Assembly: GCA_046316615.1 (NCBI GenBank)
Contig: JBKDAN010000034.1
Coordinates: forward strand, 72,298 to 136,297
Source of the DNA: BJHL01 sp040378885
GTDB taxonomy: Bacteria; Planctomycetota; Phycisphaerae; Phycisphaerales; UBA1924
Length of the DNA: 64,000 bases
Direction of reading: 5' to 3'
In this document: one piece after another, positions 7,868-16,390 of the stretch
Layout of the letters: each line of letters starts with the position of its first letter
How positions within the stretch are numbered: position 1 is the stretch's first letter
Translations under genes and position numbers: made by a program
The notes under the pieces: generated by a model
The model's database searches: none
Seen by the model: the letters and a program-made list of their open reading frames with translations, nothing else
What the model was told of the DNA's origin: nothing

Positions 7868-8266
7868 ATGTCGATCGGTGATCCAATCGCGGACATGCTG
7901 ACCCGCATCCGGAACGCGACCAACGTGAAGGCTAAAACCGTCACGTGCATTCGCAACAAGGTGTGCGTGGGTATCGCTGGCGTCCTGCGCGACGAAGGCT
8001 ACATCGACGGCTTCGACGTTGTCGAAGACGGTCGCCAGGGCCTCATTCGCATCCGCCTCAAGTACGGCACGGGTGGCGAAGCCCTCATGCACCGCATCAC
8101 GCGCATGAGCAAGCCGGGCCGTCGCATGTACAGCCCCGTCGAAGACCTGCCGCGCCCCTTGCAGGGCCTGGGCATTGCGATCGTCAGCACCAGCAAGGGT
8201 GTGTTGAGCGATCGCATGGCTCGCGAGCAGAGCGTTGGCGGCGAACTGCTGGCCATCATCGAGTAA
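7868..8266 (+). CDS. rpsH: 30S ribosomal protein S8
   Basis: Primary 16S rRNA-binding protein of the platform and, in E. coli, the spc operon repressor. Starts MSIGDPIADMLTRIRNA, the family signature, and ends with the conserved DRMAREQSVGGELL block. Length 132 is normal. GAAGGAAG precedes ATG 7868. Confidence 0.96.
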   Translation: MSIGDPIADMLTRIRNATNVKAKTVTCIRNKVCVGIAGVLRDEGYIDGFDVVEDGRQGLIRIRLKYGTGGEALMHRITRMSKPGRRMYSPVEDLPRPLQGLGIAIVSTSKGVLSDRMAREQSVGGELLAIIE

Positions 8267-8394
8267 TCCATCGCGGCTCGGTCGCAAGCCCGCGTCGCAT
8301 CCTGTCTGTTTGTCAGAAGCCGGAAGAAGTCAGTCACGATCGCGGAAGCCCGGAGAACACATCCGGCGAGCAACACGCGAAGGAGCAAGTAAGC

Positions 8395-8964
8395 ATGTCA
8401 CGTATCGGTAAGAAGCCCATCTCCGTTCCCGCCGGCGTCAAAGTCGCGCTGAACGCCAACGAAATCAAGGTCGAAGGCCCCAAGGGCAAGCTCAGCCACA
8501 AGTTCCCGGCCTTCACCAAGGTGACGTGGACCGAAAGCGAAAAGGCCATCAAGGTCGAGCTCGCTGCCGGCTTCACCGCCGAGAACCGCGAAGCCAACGC
8601 CAACTGGGGCACCACCCGCGCGATCATCCGCAACATGATCGAAGGCGTCACCAAGGGCTACGAGAAGAACATGCAGGTCGTCGGTACCGGCTGGCAGGCT
8701 CAGGTCGTCGGCAAGAACCTCAAGCTCGTGCTCGGTTACGCCAACGCCATCATGATGCCCATCCCCGAAGGCATCACCGTGACCGTTGACAAGGCCACGG
8801 GCGACATCACGCCGGTCAAGATCATCGGCATCGATCGTCAGCTCGTCGGTCAGTTCGCCAGTGCCATGCGTCAGAAGCGCAAGCCCGAGCCCTACAACGG
8901 CAAGGGCGTCAAGTACACCGAAGAAGTCATCAAGCGCAAGCAGGGCAAGCAGTTCGGCGCCTAA
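8395..8964 (+). CDS. rplF: 50S ribosomal protein L6
   Basis: Large-subunit protein near the factor-binding centre with two similar domains. Begins MSRIGKKPISVPAGV and continues with VEGPKGKLSHKF, NMIEGVTKGYEK and the C-terminal RQKRKPEPYNGKGVKY. I start at ATG 8395, which has AGGAG 9 bases upstream; the frame is open further upstream but carries no family sequence there. 189 residues, a normal length. Confidence 0.96.
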   Translation: MSRIGKKPISVPAGVKVALNANEIKVEGPKGKLSHKFPAFTKVTWTESEKAIKVELAAGFTAENREANANWGTTRAIIRNMIEGVTKGYEKNMQVVGTGWQAQVVGKNLKLVLGYANAIMMPIPEGITVTVDKATGDITPVKIIGIDRQLVGQFASAMRQKRKPEPYNGKGVKYTEEVIKRKQGKQFGA

Positions 8965-9006
8965 TTCAGTTCAAACCAACGATTCACGTTTCACGAGGTA
9001 CCAATC

Positions 9007-9369
9007 ATGGACCGCAACGCAGCCAAAACTCTCCGCCGCTCGCGCCGCCGCATCGGCCTCCGCAAGCGCATCTCGGGCACGAACGTTCGTCCCCGTCTCA
9101 GCATCTACAAGAGCCTCAACCACATGTACGCCCAGATCATCAACGATCTGGACGGCAAGACCATCGTCAGCGCCAGCACGGTGGACGAGGACGTCAAGCT
9201 CGACAAGACCGGCAACGTCGCCGCGGCCGCGAAGGTGGGCGAACTGCTTGCCAAGCGTGCCTCCGCCAAGGGCGTCAAGGCTGTGGTCTTCGATCGCGGT
9301 GGTTTCAAGTTCCACGGCCGCGTGAAGGCTCTCGCCGACGCGGCTCGCAAGGGCGGTCTGGACTTCTAA
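9007..9369 (+). CDS. rplR: 50S ribosomal protein L18
   Basis: 5S rRNA-binding protein. Contains RRSRRRIGLRKRISGT at the start, RPRLSIYKSLNHMYAQII, and FDRGGFKFHGRVKALADAAR near the end. Length 120 is typical. A GAGGT Shine-Dalgarno stands 7 bases before ATG 9007. Confidence 0.96.
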   Translation: MDRNAAKTLRRSRRRIGLRKRISGTNVRPRLSIYKSLNHMYAQIINDLDGKTIVSASTVDEDVKLDKTGNVAAAAKVGELLAKRASAKGVKAVVFDRGGFKFHGRVKALADAARKGGLDF

Positions 9370-9403
9370 AGCACACACTCACTCAGTCAGAAAGAGAAGC
9401 ATT

Positions 9404-10132
9404 ATGGCAGTTGAAGTGATGGAACAGTCCGGCCGGCTCGAGAGCACCAACCTTGGCGTGCTGCGCACCAGCGCCACCGTCAAGGGTGGTCGCCGCTTCC
9501 AGTTCGGCGCGATCGTGGTGGTGGGTGATCGTCGCGGCAAGGTGGGCTTCGGCTACGCCAAGAGCCCCGAAGTCCCCGGCGCCGCCGAAAAGGCCGAGCG
9601 CTACGCCAAGCGCAAGCTCCTCGAACTGCCGCTCACCGGCACGACGATCCCGCACCAAGTCGAAGGCCGCTACAGCGCCAGCAAGGTGCGCCTCGTTCCC
9701 GCCGCGCCAGGTACGGGCGTTGTCGCCGGTTCGACCGTCCGCGCCATCCTCGAGATCGCGGGCGTGACCGACTGCATCACCAAGTGCTTCGGCAGCACCA
9801 ACAAGCGCAACGTCGTCAAGGCCGTCTTCGACGCCCTTGAACAGCTCCGCGCTGCTGACAGCGTCAAGGCCGGTCGCGGCGTCGATGTGGGTGCGACCCA
9901 GATCGAGCAGCGCATCGAACGCGGCAAGCGCTTCATGCCCGTCGCCGCCCGCCGCGAAGGTGGCAAGGCCAAGGGCCCGGTGAACACGCTCGGCGAAGAG
10001 CGTCGTCGCGGTCGCGGTGGCCCCGGTGGTGGTGGCGGTCGCGGTCGTCGCGGCCCCGAAGGTGCAGCCGCGCCCGCCAACGACGGTGCGGCTCCCGCTG
10101 GCGATGCTGGTGCAGCTCCCGCCGCTCAGTAA
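9404..10132 (+). CDS. rpsE: 30S ribosomal protein S5 with Gly/Arg/Ala-rich C-terminal tail
   Basis: Small-subunit protein important for decoding accuracy and mRNA unwinding. The S5 core spans residues ~8-170: double-stranded RNA-binding part with GGRRFQFGAIVVVGDRRGKVGFG, then GTGVVAGSTVRAILEIAG. Residues ~190-242 form a Gly/Arg then Ala/Pro-rich tail not present in ordinary S5. The next gene is rplO; rpmD (L30), which usually lies between the two, is absent. Confidence 0.95.
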   Translation: MAVEVMEQSGRLESTNLGVLRTSATVKGGRRFQFGAIVVVGDRRGKVGFGYAKSPEVPGAAEKAERYAKRKLLELPLTGTTIPHQVEGRYSASKVRLVPAAPGTGVVAGSTVRAILEIAGVTDCITKCFGSTNKRNVVKAVFDALEQLRAADSVKAGRGVDVGATQIEQRIERGKRFMPVAARREGGKAKGPVNTLGEERRRGRGGPGGGGGRGRRGPEGAAAPANDGAAPAGDAGAAPAAQ

Positions 10133-10181
10133 CACGTAACACTCACGACACGATCAATCGATTCGGCTGGAGTATCTCACC

Positions 10182-10835
10182 ATGATGATCCATGACATCA
10201 CCGCCCAGGCGGGCGCGTTCAAGAAGCGCAAGCGCGTCGGTCGCGGCGAAGGCAGCGGCCACGGCAAGCAGTCAGGCCGCGGTAACAAGGGTGCGGGTTC
10301 GCGCTCCGGTACCAGTTCCAAGAAGGGCTTCGAAGGCGGCCAGATGCGCTACTTCCGTCGCCTGGCCAAGTTCGGCTTCACCAACGCTCCGTTCAAGACC
10401 GAGTTCTGGACGGTCAACCTGGGTGACATCGTTTCCCACCCCGCCTTCGCCAAGGGCGGCGAGATCAGTCTCGCCACACTCATCAAGGCCGGTCTGGTGC
10501 GCGACGACAGCCGCGAGCTCAAGATTCTTGCAGGCATGCCCAAGAACGCTGGCAGCCTGAAGGCCAAGTTCACCGTCACCGCCAACCGCATGAGCGACAG
10601 CGCTCGCAAGATCGTCACCGACGCGGGTGGCAGCGTGACCGAAACCGGCACGCGTCGTGACAAGGTCCGCGGCGTCGATCGCAACAGCGATGACCGCAGC
10701 CCCAAGAACCTCACCAAGAAGCTCAAGCGCAACAAGGACAGCAAGGGCAAGGCCGCCATCGCCGCTGCCAAGGCCGCCCGCGACGCAAAGGCAACCGAAG
10801 CCAAGGCCGGTAAGGCCGACGCCAAGAAGAAGTAA
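10182..10835 (+). CDS. rplO: 50S ribosomal protein L15 with Lys/Ala-rich C-terminal tail
   Basis: Late-assembly large-subunit protein. The N-terminal Gly-rich arm (KRVGRGEGSGHGKQSGRG) and FEGGQMRYFRRLAKFGF are diagnostic. It is 217 residues long against ~145; from about residue 165 a highly charged tail dominated by Lys and Ala extends it. Two ATG codons are adjacent (10182, 10185). A strong hairpin terminator follows at 10886. Confidence 0.95.
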   Translation: MMIHDITAQAGAFKKRKRVGRGEGSGHGKQSGRGNKGAGSRSGTSSKKGFEGGQMRYFRRLAKFGFTNAPFKTEFWTVNLGDIVSHPAFAKGGEISLATLIKAGLVRDDSRELKILAGMPKNAGSLKAKFTVTANRMSDSARKIVTDAGGSVTETGTRRDKVRGVDRNSDDRSPKNLTKKLKRNKDSKGKAAIAAAKAARDAKATEAKAGKADAKKK

Positions 10836-10885
10836 GCGTTGATCGCACATGCGACTGCTCGTGCGAACAATCTGACTGACCTACC

Positions 10886-10920
10886 ATCGGCGGGGAGCGA
10901 AAGCTCCTCGCCGATTGCTT
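10886..10920 (+). terminator. Hairpin terminator after rplO
   Basis: A 13-bp stem (ATCGGCGGGGAGC 10886-10898 with GCTCCTCGCCGAT 10903-10915, one G-T pair) closed by a GAAA tetraloop. The following T-tract is short (TGCTTTG), so termination may be partial; secY follows in the same direction. Confidence 0.7.
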
Positions 10921-11043
10921 TGCCGCATCGCTTTTTCGTCCGTTCTCGGGGTGTCACAGGCCGCCGCCTGCGCCATACAAATCACGCGTCATTTGTCCGG
11001 CAAGGATGCCAGCACATGACGTTTGCAGCATCAAAGAGTTCTC

Positions 11044-12438
11044 ATGCAGACCCTCATCAACGTCTTCCGTGTCCCTGAACTGCGGAACAAGATTCTGTTC
11101 ACGCTGGCGATGCTGATCGTCTTCCGCATCGGCCACTGGATTCCGCTGCCGGGCGTCGACCACGTCCAGCTCGAGAAGGCCGCGCAGCTCGCCAAGGAAC
11201 AGGGCGGCGCGTTCGCCACACTCGCCAGCGCAGTCGCCATGTTCTCAGGCGGTGCGCTCAGTCACAGCACCATCTTCGGCTTGGGCATCATGCCCTACAT
11301 CACTGCGGGCATCATTATCCAGTTGCTCACCACCGTCTACCCGCCGCTCAAGAAGCTGCAGGAAGAAGGCGGCTCCGGTCGCCAGAAGATCATGGAATAC
11401 ACGCGTTACATCACCGTGGGCCTGTGTTTGGTGCAGGGCATCGGTTGGCTCGGCTACTTGCGGGCTCAGGGTCTCCTCGTTGAGTCTTACGCCAGTAACC
11501 CCGTCTGGTGGATCATGGCCATCTCGTGCCTCACCGCCGGCTGTTTGTTCCTCATGTGGATCGGCGAGCAGATCGACAAGCACGGCATCGGCAACGGCGC
11601 CTCCATGATCATCATGGCTGGCATTCTGTCAAGCATGCCGCAGGCCATCAACTGGGTCATCAACAACTTCAACCCCGGCGCACCCGACAAAATGGGCTAC
11701 ATGGGCATCATCGCTCTCATGGGCGGGTTCGTCTTCGTCGTCGCTGGCAGCGTCCTCATGACGGTCGCCCAGCGCCGCATCCCCGTGCAGCAGGCCAAGC
11801 ACACCCGCGGCCGAAAGGTCTTTGGCGGTCAGCGCAGCTACCTGCCGCTCCGCCTCAACCACGGCGGCGTCATGCCCATCATCTTCGCCAGCAGCCTCAT
11901 GGTCTTCCCGGGCGTCGTCTTCACGCAGTTGCGCGAAACCACCCGGACCGCTGGCACCGCCGACACGTGGTACGGCGGTACCTTCCGCTTCCTGGCCGAC
12001 AACTTCAATCAAGGCGCCTTCCTCTACGTCATCGCCACCATCATCCTCGTTTACTTCTTCGCGTACTTCTGGATTACCGTCCAGTTCAACCCCGAGGAAA
12101 TGAGCAAGCAGATGAAGGAAAGCGGCTCCTTCATCCCCGGCCTTCGCCCCGGCCCCCGCACCGCCGAGTATCTCGAAACCGTCATGAACCGCGTCACCTA
12201 CGTCGGCGCTGGCTTCCTCGCCCTGGTCGCCGTGCTGCCGCCCGTCATCAACAGTGCCCTCAATATCGACTTCACCGTCACGCAGTTCCTGGGCGGCACT
12301 GGCCTGCTCATCGTCGTCAGCGTCACAATGGACTTCCTCCAGCGTGTCGAAGCCAACCTGCTCATGCGTAACTACGCCGGCTTCCTTGGCGGCGAAGACG
12401 GCAACGCCGGCCCACGTCTGGGCGGCTTGCAGAACTAA
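11044..12438 (+). CDS. secY: Protein translocase subunit SecY
   Basis: Channel subunit of the Sec translocon in the inner membrane. The frame carries about ten hydrophobic segments, the plug region near GGALSHSTIFGLGIMPYI, and the cytosolic loop RRIPVQQAKHTRGRKVFGG with SYLPLRLNHGGVMPIIFA. I choose ATG 11044 (MQTLINVFRVPELRNKILF), which matches planctomycete SecY N-termini; an in-frame TTG 21 bases upstream is less likely. 464 residues. Unlike most spc operons, it is not followed by adk, map, infA or rpmJ; a toxin-antitoxin module comes next. Confidence 0.97.
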   Translation: MQTLINVFRVPELRNKILFTLAMLIVFRIGHWIPLPGVDHVQLEKAAQLAKEQGGAFATLASAVAMFSGGALSHSTIFGLGIMPYITAGIIIQLLTTVYPPLKKLQEEGGSGRQKIMEYTRYITVGLCLVQGIGWLGYLRAQGLLVESYASNPVWWIMAISCLTAGCLFLMWIGEQIDKHGIGNGASMIIMAGILSSMPQAINWVINNFNPGAPDKMGYMGIIALMGGFVFVVAGSVLMTVAQRRIPVQQAKHTRGRKVFGGQRSYLPLRLNHGGVMPIIFASSLMVFPGVVFTQLRETTRTAGTADTWYGGTFRFLADNFNQGAFLYVIATIILVYFFAYFWITVQFNPEEMSKQMKESGSFIPGLRPGPRTAEYLETVMNRVTYVGAGFLALVAVLPPVINSALNIDFTVTQFLGGTGLLIVVSVTMDFLQRVEANLLMRNYAGFLGGEDGNAGPRLGGLQN

Positions 12439-12448
12439 TCAAACGGTG

Positions 12449-12522
12449 GCCCGCCCCTCCGGGGCGGGCGCATTCCAACCTCAACCCTCTCTCCAACCCG
12501 CGTCCCAACGCGGGTTTTTCTT
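12449..12522 (+). terminator. Double hairpin terminator after secY
   Basis: Two stems in series: GCCCGCCCC/GGGGCGGGC (12449-12469, 3-base loop) and AACCCGCGT/ACGCGGGTT (12495-12516, loop CCCA). The second runs directly into TTTCTTT, a good intrinsic terminator. It separates the ribosomal operon from the toxin-antitoxin module. Confidence 0.85.
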
Positions 12523-12542
12523 TACCGCTGTTCGTCGTCACC

Positions 12543-12562
12543 TTGTACAATACTTTGTACAA
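12543..12562 (+). promoter_or_regulatory. Double TTGTACAA operator of the Phd/YefM module
   Basis: Two identical palindromes, TTGTACAA at 12543-12550 and 12555-12562, lie 12 bases centre to centre, just upstream of the antitoxin start. The TGTACA core and this spacing match the operator known for YefM-YoeB, where the antitoxin, with toxin as co-repressor, shuts off its own promoter. Confidence 0.8.
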
Positions 12563-12577
12563 CCTCTGGAGCCGTCC

Positions 12578-12892
12578 ATGCCCAAGCCCACGCGGACCAC
12601 CGACATCACGAGTTTTTCTGACATCCGCCAGAATCTCCGCACGCACATCAACCGCGTGAAGAAGTCTGGTCGCCCTCTTTTCGTGACCACCAATGGCAAG
12701 GCTGAGGTGGTCATTCTCAGTGCCAAGGAGTATGACGACTTGCGTGCCGACATCGAATTCCGTGAGACCAAAGCGTCCATCGAGCGAAGCTTCGCAGACG
12801 TGAAAGCTCGCCGCGTGAAATCAGTCGATCAGGCTTTCGCCGACATTCGCGCTGCGGCTGGATTGACCCGCAAGAAGCGAAAAGCGTCGTGA
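12578..12892 (+). CDS. Antitoxin of the Phd/YefM family
   Basis: 104 residues. The N-terminal Phd fold is clear: FSDIRQNLRTHINRVKKSGR followed by PLFVTTNGKAEVVILSAKEY, the DNA-binding half. The C-terminal half (ADIEFRETKASIERSFADV onward) would wrap the toxin. TGGAG stands 6 bases before ATG 12578. The double operator immediately upstream indicates autoregulation. The toxin gene starts 3 bases after the stop but is frameshifted. Confidence 0.9.
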   Translation: MPKPTRTTDITSFSDIRQNLRTHINRVKKSGRPLFVTTNGKAEVVILSAKEYDDLRADIEFRETKASIERSFADVKARRVKSVDQAFADIRAAAGLTRKKRKAS

Positions 12893-12895
12893 CTC

Positions 12896-13245
12896 ATGGC
12901 CATCACGTATCGCGTCGTCGTGCCCGCTGAAGTAGAACTGGCGATTGTGGCTCATGCCGAGTACATCGCCGTGCAGGGCGGATCATCCCAGAACGCCGCG
13001 CGATGGATCGACGCGGTGGAAAGTGCGGTAAGGCAGCTCGCGACCTATCCACTGCGTTTTCCACTCGCTCCTGACTTGGGCTGGTACACGAAGTACGCAT
13101 GCGAGTGATTCTCGACTTCGTCTTGATCTACACGGTCAATCGGGAAACTCGCGTCGTCACACTTCTTTCTGCTCGCCACGGACACCAACTCCCAACACGC
13201 CGCAAGCCGCGCAGCCGTCCCAAACCCCGCCCCAAACACCCCTAA
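12896..13245 (+). pseudogene. RelE/ParE-family toxin, interrupted by a -1 frameshift
   Basis: The first frame (12896-13108) encodes the N-terminal two thirds of a RelE/ParE toxin and stops after GWYTKYACE. The missing C-terminus lies in the -1 frame: from about 13093 it reads through VLIYTVNRETRVVTLL and SARHG to a stop at 13243-13245. The join falls near 13090-13100. The last conserved block (LIY...R.V..L..RHG) is the part that carries catalytic basic residues in RelE-type toxins. It could be a decayed toxin, a sequencing deletion or programmed frameshifting; I see no clear slippery heptamer. Confidence 0.75.
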
Positions 13246-13256
13246 TATCGCTCCAC

Positions 13257-14303
13257 ATGCTCACGCTCGACGCCATAACTGCCCTTCAATCCCGCGCGAC
13301 GTCACAACTCGCCGCCGTCACCGACGCCGCCTCCCTCGAAGCCTTCCGCATCGAGTTCTTGGGCAGCAGTGGGGCCTTCAAAACCATCATGGTCGGCCTC
13401 AAGGATGTCCCCAAGGACCAGAAGCCCGCCATCGGCGCCGCTCTCAATCAAGCCAAGGCCGCTGTCGAAGCAGCCTTCGAAGAAAAGAAGCTCTCCCTCG
13501 GCGCCGCCGCCGCGCCAGTCAAAGACCTCATCGACGTCACCGAGCCCGGCCTCATCGAAACCCATGCCACAGGCCGCCTGCACGTCCTCTCGCGCGTGCG
13601 CGCCGACCTCTGCGAAGTCTTCGCACGCATGGGCTTCGCCGTCGCCGAGTCGCACGAGCTCGAAGATGACGATCACAACTTTGTCAAGCTCAACATTCCG
13701 CCTGAGCACCCCGCGCGTGACCCGCAGGACAACTTCTACGTCGATCGCCCCGGCGACGTCACCAAGCCGCGCATGCTCCGCAGCCAGACCAGCACCGTGC
13801 AGGTCCGCGTCATGGAAGCAGCCGTCGCACGCGGCCAAGGCAAGCTGCAGGAACCCATCCGCGTCGTCGCCCCCGGCCGCGTCTATCGCCCCGACGCCGT
13901 CGACGCCACGCACAGCTTCATGTTCCACCAGATCGAAGGCCTCTACGTCGATCGTGGCGTGACGCTTGTTGATCTCAAGACCACGCTCCTCCAATTCGCC
14001 AAAGCCTACTTCGGCCCGCAAGCCGAAATCCGCCTGCGTCCCAGCTTCTTCCCCTTCACCGAGCCCAGCGCCGAACTCGACATGCTCATCCAGCTCCGTC
14101 CCGACCAGCCCCCGCGCTGGATCGAACTGGGCGGCTGCGGCATGATCGATCCCGCCGTCTTCACCGCCTGCGGCATCGATCCCGAAGAGTGGACCGGCTT
14201 CGCCTTCGGCTTCGGCATCGAGCGCCTCGCCATGGGCAAGTACGCCATCCCCGACATCCGCCTGCTCTTCGAAAACGACCTGCGCTTCCTCGCGAAGATC
14301 TGA
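13257..14303 (+). CDS. pheS: Phenylalanine--tRNA ligase alpha subunit
   Basis: Catalytic subunit that charges tRNA-Phe. An N-terminal coiled-coil (residues 1-85) is followed by the class II core with ARDPQDNFYV, MLRSQTSTVQVR, RVYRPDAVDATHSFMFHQ (motif 2) and FAFGFGIERLAMGKYAIPD (motif 3). Length 348 is typical. There is no Shine-Dalgarno; TAATAT at 13243-13248 ends 8 bases before ATG, suggesting a leaderless mRNA. The partner pheT, often adjacent, is not in this window. Confidence 0.96.
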   Translation: MLTLDAITALQSRATSQLAAVTDAASLEAFRIEFLGSSGAFKTIMVGLKDVPKDQKPAIGAALNQAKAAVEAAFEEKKLSLGAAAAPVKDLIDVTEPGLIETHATGRLHVLSRVRADLCEVFARMGFAVAESHELEDDDHNFVKLNIPPEHPARDPQDNFYVDRPGDVTKPRMLRSQTSTVQVRVMEAAVARGQGKLQEPIRVVAPGRVYRPDAVDATHSFMFHQIEGLYVDRGVTLVDLKTTLLQFAKAYFGPQAEIRLRPSFFPFTEPSAELDMLIQLRPDQPPRWIELGGCGMIDPAVFTACGIDPEEWTGFAFGFGIERLAMGKYAIPDIRLLFENDLRFLAKI

Positions 14304-14431
14304 TTCGCACCGTTTTCCGCGTACAAACGCGTCGTCGCGCCGCCCATATTGACTGCGCCGGCATCACTGCGCACCAACCACCACGTGGGCCAACCTGAAA
14401 CGCTTTCCGCGCGTTCTGCTCTATTGCTCGC

Positions 14432-15004
14432 ATGAGCACCTTCACTCCGCCTCCCATCCCGCCCGCGATGGCCCCCGGCTTTCAGCCCGAGCCCGGCTGG
14501 ATCAAACCCATCGGCATCATCAGCATCGTGCTGGGCTCACTGGGCGTGCTGGGCGGCTGTTGCAGCACCATCGGCAGCTTTGCCGGGCCTGCCCTCTTGG
14601 CAAATCTGCCGCCCGAAAACCAGCTCCCGCCCGAAGCGATGCCGACAGTCGGAACCATCGTCCTCAGCGTGCTCTCGTTGCTCAACGCGGTGCTCTTGCT
14701 CATCGCGGGCATCCTGCTTCTCAAGCTCAAGCACATCGCCCGACCGCTGCATCTCGTGTACGCTGCCCTGGCTATCCCGCTTGCCATCGCGGGCATGTTC
14801 CTCCAACTGAAAGTGCAGAGCGCGACCGTCGCCCATCAGTCAAGCATGGGTGTCACCGCGCCACCAGGCCAGGAGATCGGCCTCTTCCTCGGCCTCGGCT
14901 GCGGCGCGATCTTCGGACTCGCATACCCCGTCTTCATCCTCGTCTGGTTCGGAGCCTTGGGCAAGAAGGTGCCCGACTCACTCGCACCCGCACCCGCAGC
15001 GTGA
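14432..15004 (+). CDS. Small integral membrane protein of unknown function
   Basis: 190 residues with four hydrophobic segments: about 29-53 (IGIISIVLGSLGVLGG), 75-97 (VLSVLSLLNAVLLLIAGILL), 106-127 (LVYAALAIPLAIAGMF) and 152-176 (FLGLGCGAIFGLAYPVFILVWF). The N- and C-termini are Pro/Ala-rich. I do not recognise the family. It stands alone between pheS and a tRNA gene, in the same direction. Confidence 0.75.
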   Translation: MSTFTPPPIPPAMAPGFQPEPGWIKPIGIISIVLGSLGVLGGCCSTIGSFAGPALLANLPPENQLPPEAMPTVGTIVLSVLSLLNAVLLLIAGILLLKLKHIARPLHLVYAALAIPLAIAGMFLQLKVQSATVAHQSSMGVTAPPGQEIGLFLGLGCGAIFGLAYPVFILVWFGALGKKVPDSLAPAPAA

Positions 15005-15040
15005 TGATCAAGCCGTGTGAATGCATATACTTCGCCCGAC

Positions 15041-15112
15041 GCGGGTGTAGTTCAGCGGTAGAACGCTAGCTTCCCAAGCTGGATGTCGCCAGTTCGATCC
15101 TGGTCACCCGCT
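15041..15112 (+). tRNA. tRNA-Gly (anticodon CCC)
   Basis: Cloverleaf drawn by eye: acceptor GCGGGTG/CACCCGC with discriminator T, anticodon stem CTAGC/GCTGG around loop TTCCCAA (anticodon CCC, reads GGG), and T-arm GCCAG-TTCGATC-CTGGT. The 3' CCA is not encoded. An intrinsic terminator follows 9 bases later. Confidence 0.93.
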
Positions 15113-15120
15113 CTTTAAAT

Positions 15121-15148
15121 GGCACAGGCTTTTCGCCTGTGCCTTTTT
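15121..15148 (+). terminator. Intrinsic terminator after tRNA-Gly
   Basis: GGCACAGGC (15121-15129) pairs with GCCTGTGCC (15135-15143) around a 5-base loop, followed by TTTTT. Textbook rho-independent shape. Confidence 0.9.
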
Positions 15149-15247
15149 CGTTGTGTGCGCGTTCGTCAAGATGGCTCGTGCCGCGACGTGCTTCATCGCC
15201 CCATCGCGACATCGCACGCCAACGCTCTCAAGTCACACCGCAATAAC

Positions 15248-16207
15248 TCACACCTCAACGCGCCCCAGCTTCACACCCGCAGTGAGCTTTGCGCCGTTCA
15301 CAAAATCCCGCCACGCCATGCCGCGTTTGTTCGCAGGTTGCACGTCGAGCACTTGCAGCGCAAGCCCATCGCCACACGCCACCAGCCCGCTTCCATCGCA
15401 CAGCGTCCCCGGCTCGCCGCTCACGCGCGTCGTTGTCGCAGCGGCACGCAGAATCTTGACAGCCTGTCCCGCGATCATCACCGTCACGCCAGGCCACGGG
15501 TTCAGCCCGTTCACGCGCGCTCGAATCACATCCGCAGGCTGCGCCCAGTCAATCACGCCGTCAGCTTTGCTCATCTTCCCTGCAATCGTCACCGCCGACT
15601 CATCCTGCGTCACGTAGCGCAGCGTGCCGCTCGCATGCTCTTGCAGCACGTGCTCCACCAGCGCAGGCCCATCGGCGCTCAGTGCATCGTGCAGTTCGCC
15701 CGCCGTCTGCGTCGCGCCAACTCCACGCGTGCTTTGCCCCAGCACAAAACCTGCATCCATCTTCTCCGCCAGCGTAATGACACTGTTCCCCGTCACGCGA
15801 TCACCCGCCACCACACTCGCGTTGATCGGCGCGGCACCTCGCCACTTGGGCAGCAGACTCGCATGCAGATTGATCGAGAACTTCTCCGCCAGCAGCTTCT
15901 TCCCCAGGTACTGCCCATACGCAATCACCACCCACGCATCTCGCGTCGCATCATGTGGCAGTCCTCGCACCTGCTCCACAAACCCCGCCTCGTTGCACTT
16001 CTCAGGCTTCCACACCGGCACATCAGGCAGGTGCTCGCTCGCATACTGCGCGATCGGTGTGGGCGTCAGCTTCCCACCCCGCCCCGCCGGCTTGTCCGGC
16101 TGCGTCACAATCGCCAGCACCCGATGCGTCCGCGCCAAATGCGCCAGCGTCGGCACACCAAAGGCTCCAGAACCAAAAAACACGATGTTGAGAGGCGCCG
16201 TTGTCAT
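15248..16207 (-). CDS. fmt: Methionyl-tRNA formyltransferase
   Basis: Formylates initiator Met-tRNA using 10-formyl-tetrahydrofolate. Starts MTTAPLNIVFFGSGAFGVPT at 16207. The catalytic Asn113/His115 and SLLPKWRGAAP block (117-127) are present, as is the C-terminal tRNA-binding domain beginning near LNPWPGVTVMIAG. 319 residues, normal. No def gene lies beside it. The frame stays open upstream of the chosen ATG but without family sequence. Confidence 0.96.
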   Translation of the reverse strand: MTTAPLNIVFFGSGAFGVPTLAHLARTHRVLAIVTQPDKPAGRGGKLTPTPIAQYASEHLPDVPVWKPEKCNEAGFVEQVRGLPHDATRDAWVVIAYGQYLGKKLLAEKFSINLHASLLPKWRGAAPINASVVAGDRVTGNSVITLAEKMDAGFVLGQSTRGVGATQTAGELHDALSADGPALVEHVLQEHASGTLRYVTQDESAVTIAGKMSKADGVIDWAQPADVIRARVNGLNPWPGVTVMIAGQAVKILRAAATTTRVSGEPGTLCDGSGLVACGDGLALQVLDVQPANKRGMAWRDFVNGAKLTAGVKLGRVEV

Positions 16208-16335
16208 ACTCGTCCACAAGCCCATCACACACAGTCGTACAACCGACCCGGCATCCACAGCCCGCTCGCGATGACACAGATCGGCGTCTTCATCATCGAC
16301 CGCTCGCCACACCGCAAGCAACGATATCGCGCAAC

Positions 16336-16373
16336 ACCAAAAACACAACCGGCCCGCCGAAGCGAGCCGGTTG
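16336..16373 (-). terminator. Terminator for the prepilin-like gene
   Basis: Read on the minus strand, CAACCGGCTCGC pairs with GCGGGCCGGTTG (12 bp, one T-G pair) around a TTCG tetraloop and is followed by TGTTTTTGG. It lies 18 bases past the stop of the minus-strand gene. Confidence 0.88.
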
Positions 16374-16390
16374 AGAGTGAACAAAGATGA

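Noticed and set aside
15119..16390. 423-codon plus-strand frame opposite fmt
   Set aside because: Arg/His/Pro-rich shadow of fmt; it also begins inside the tRNA terminator.
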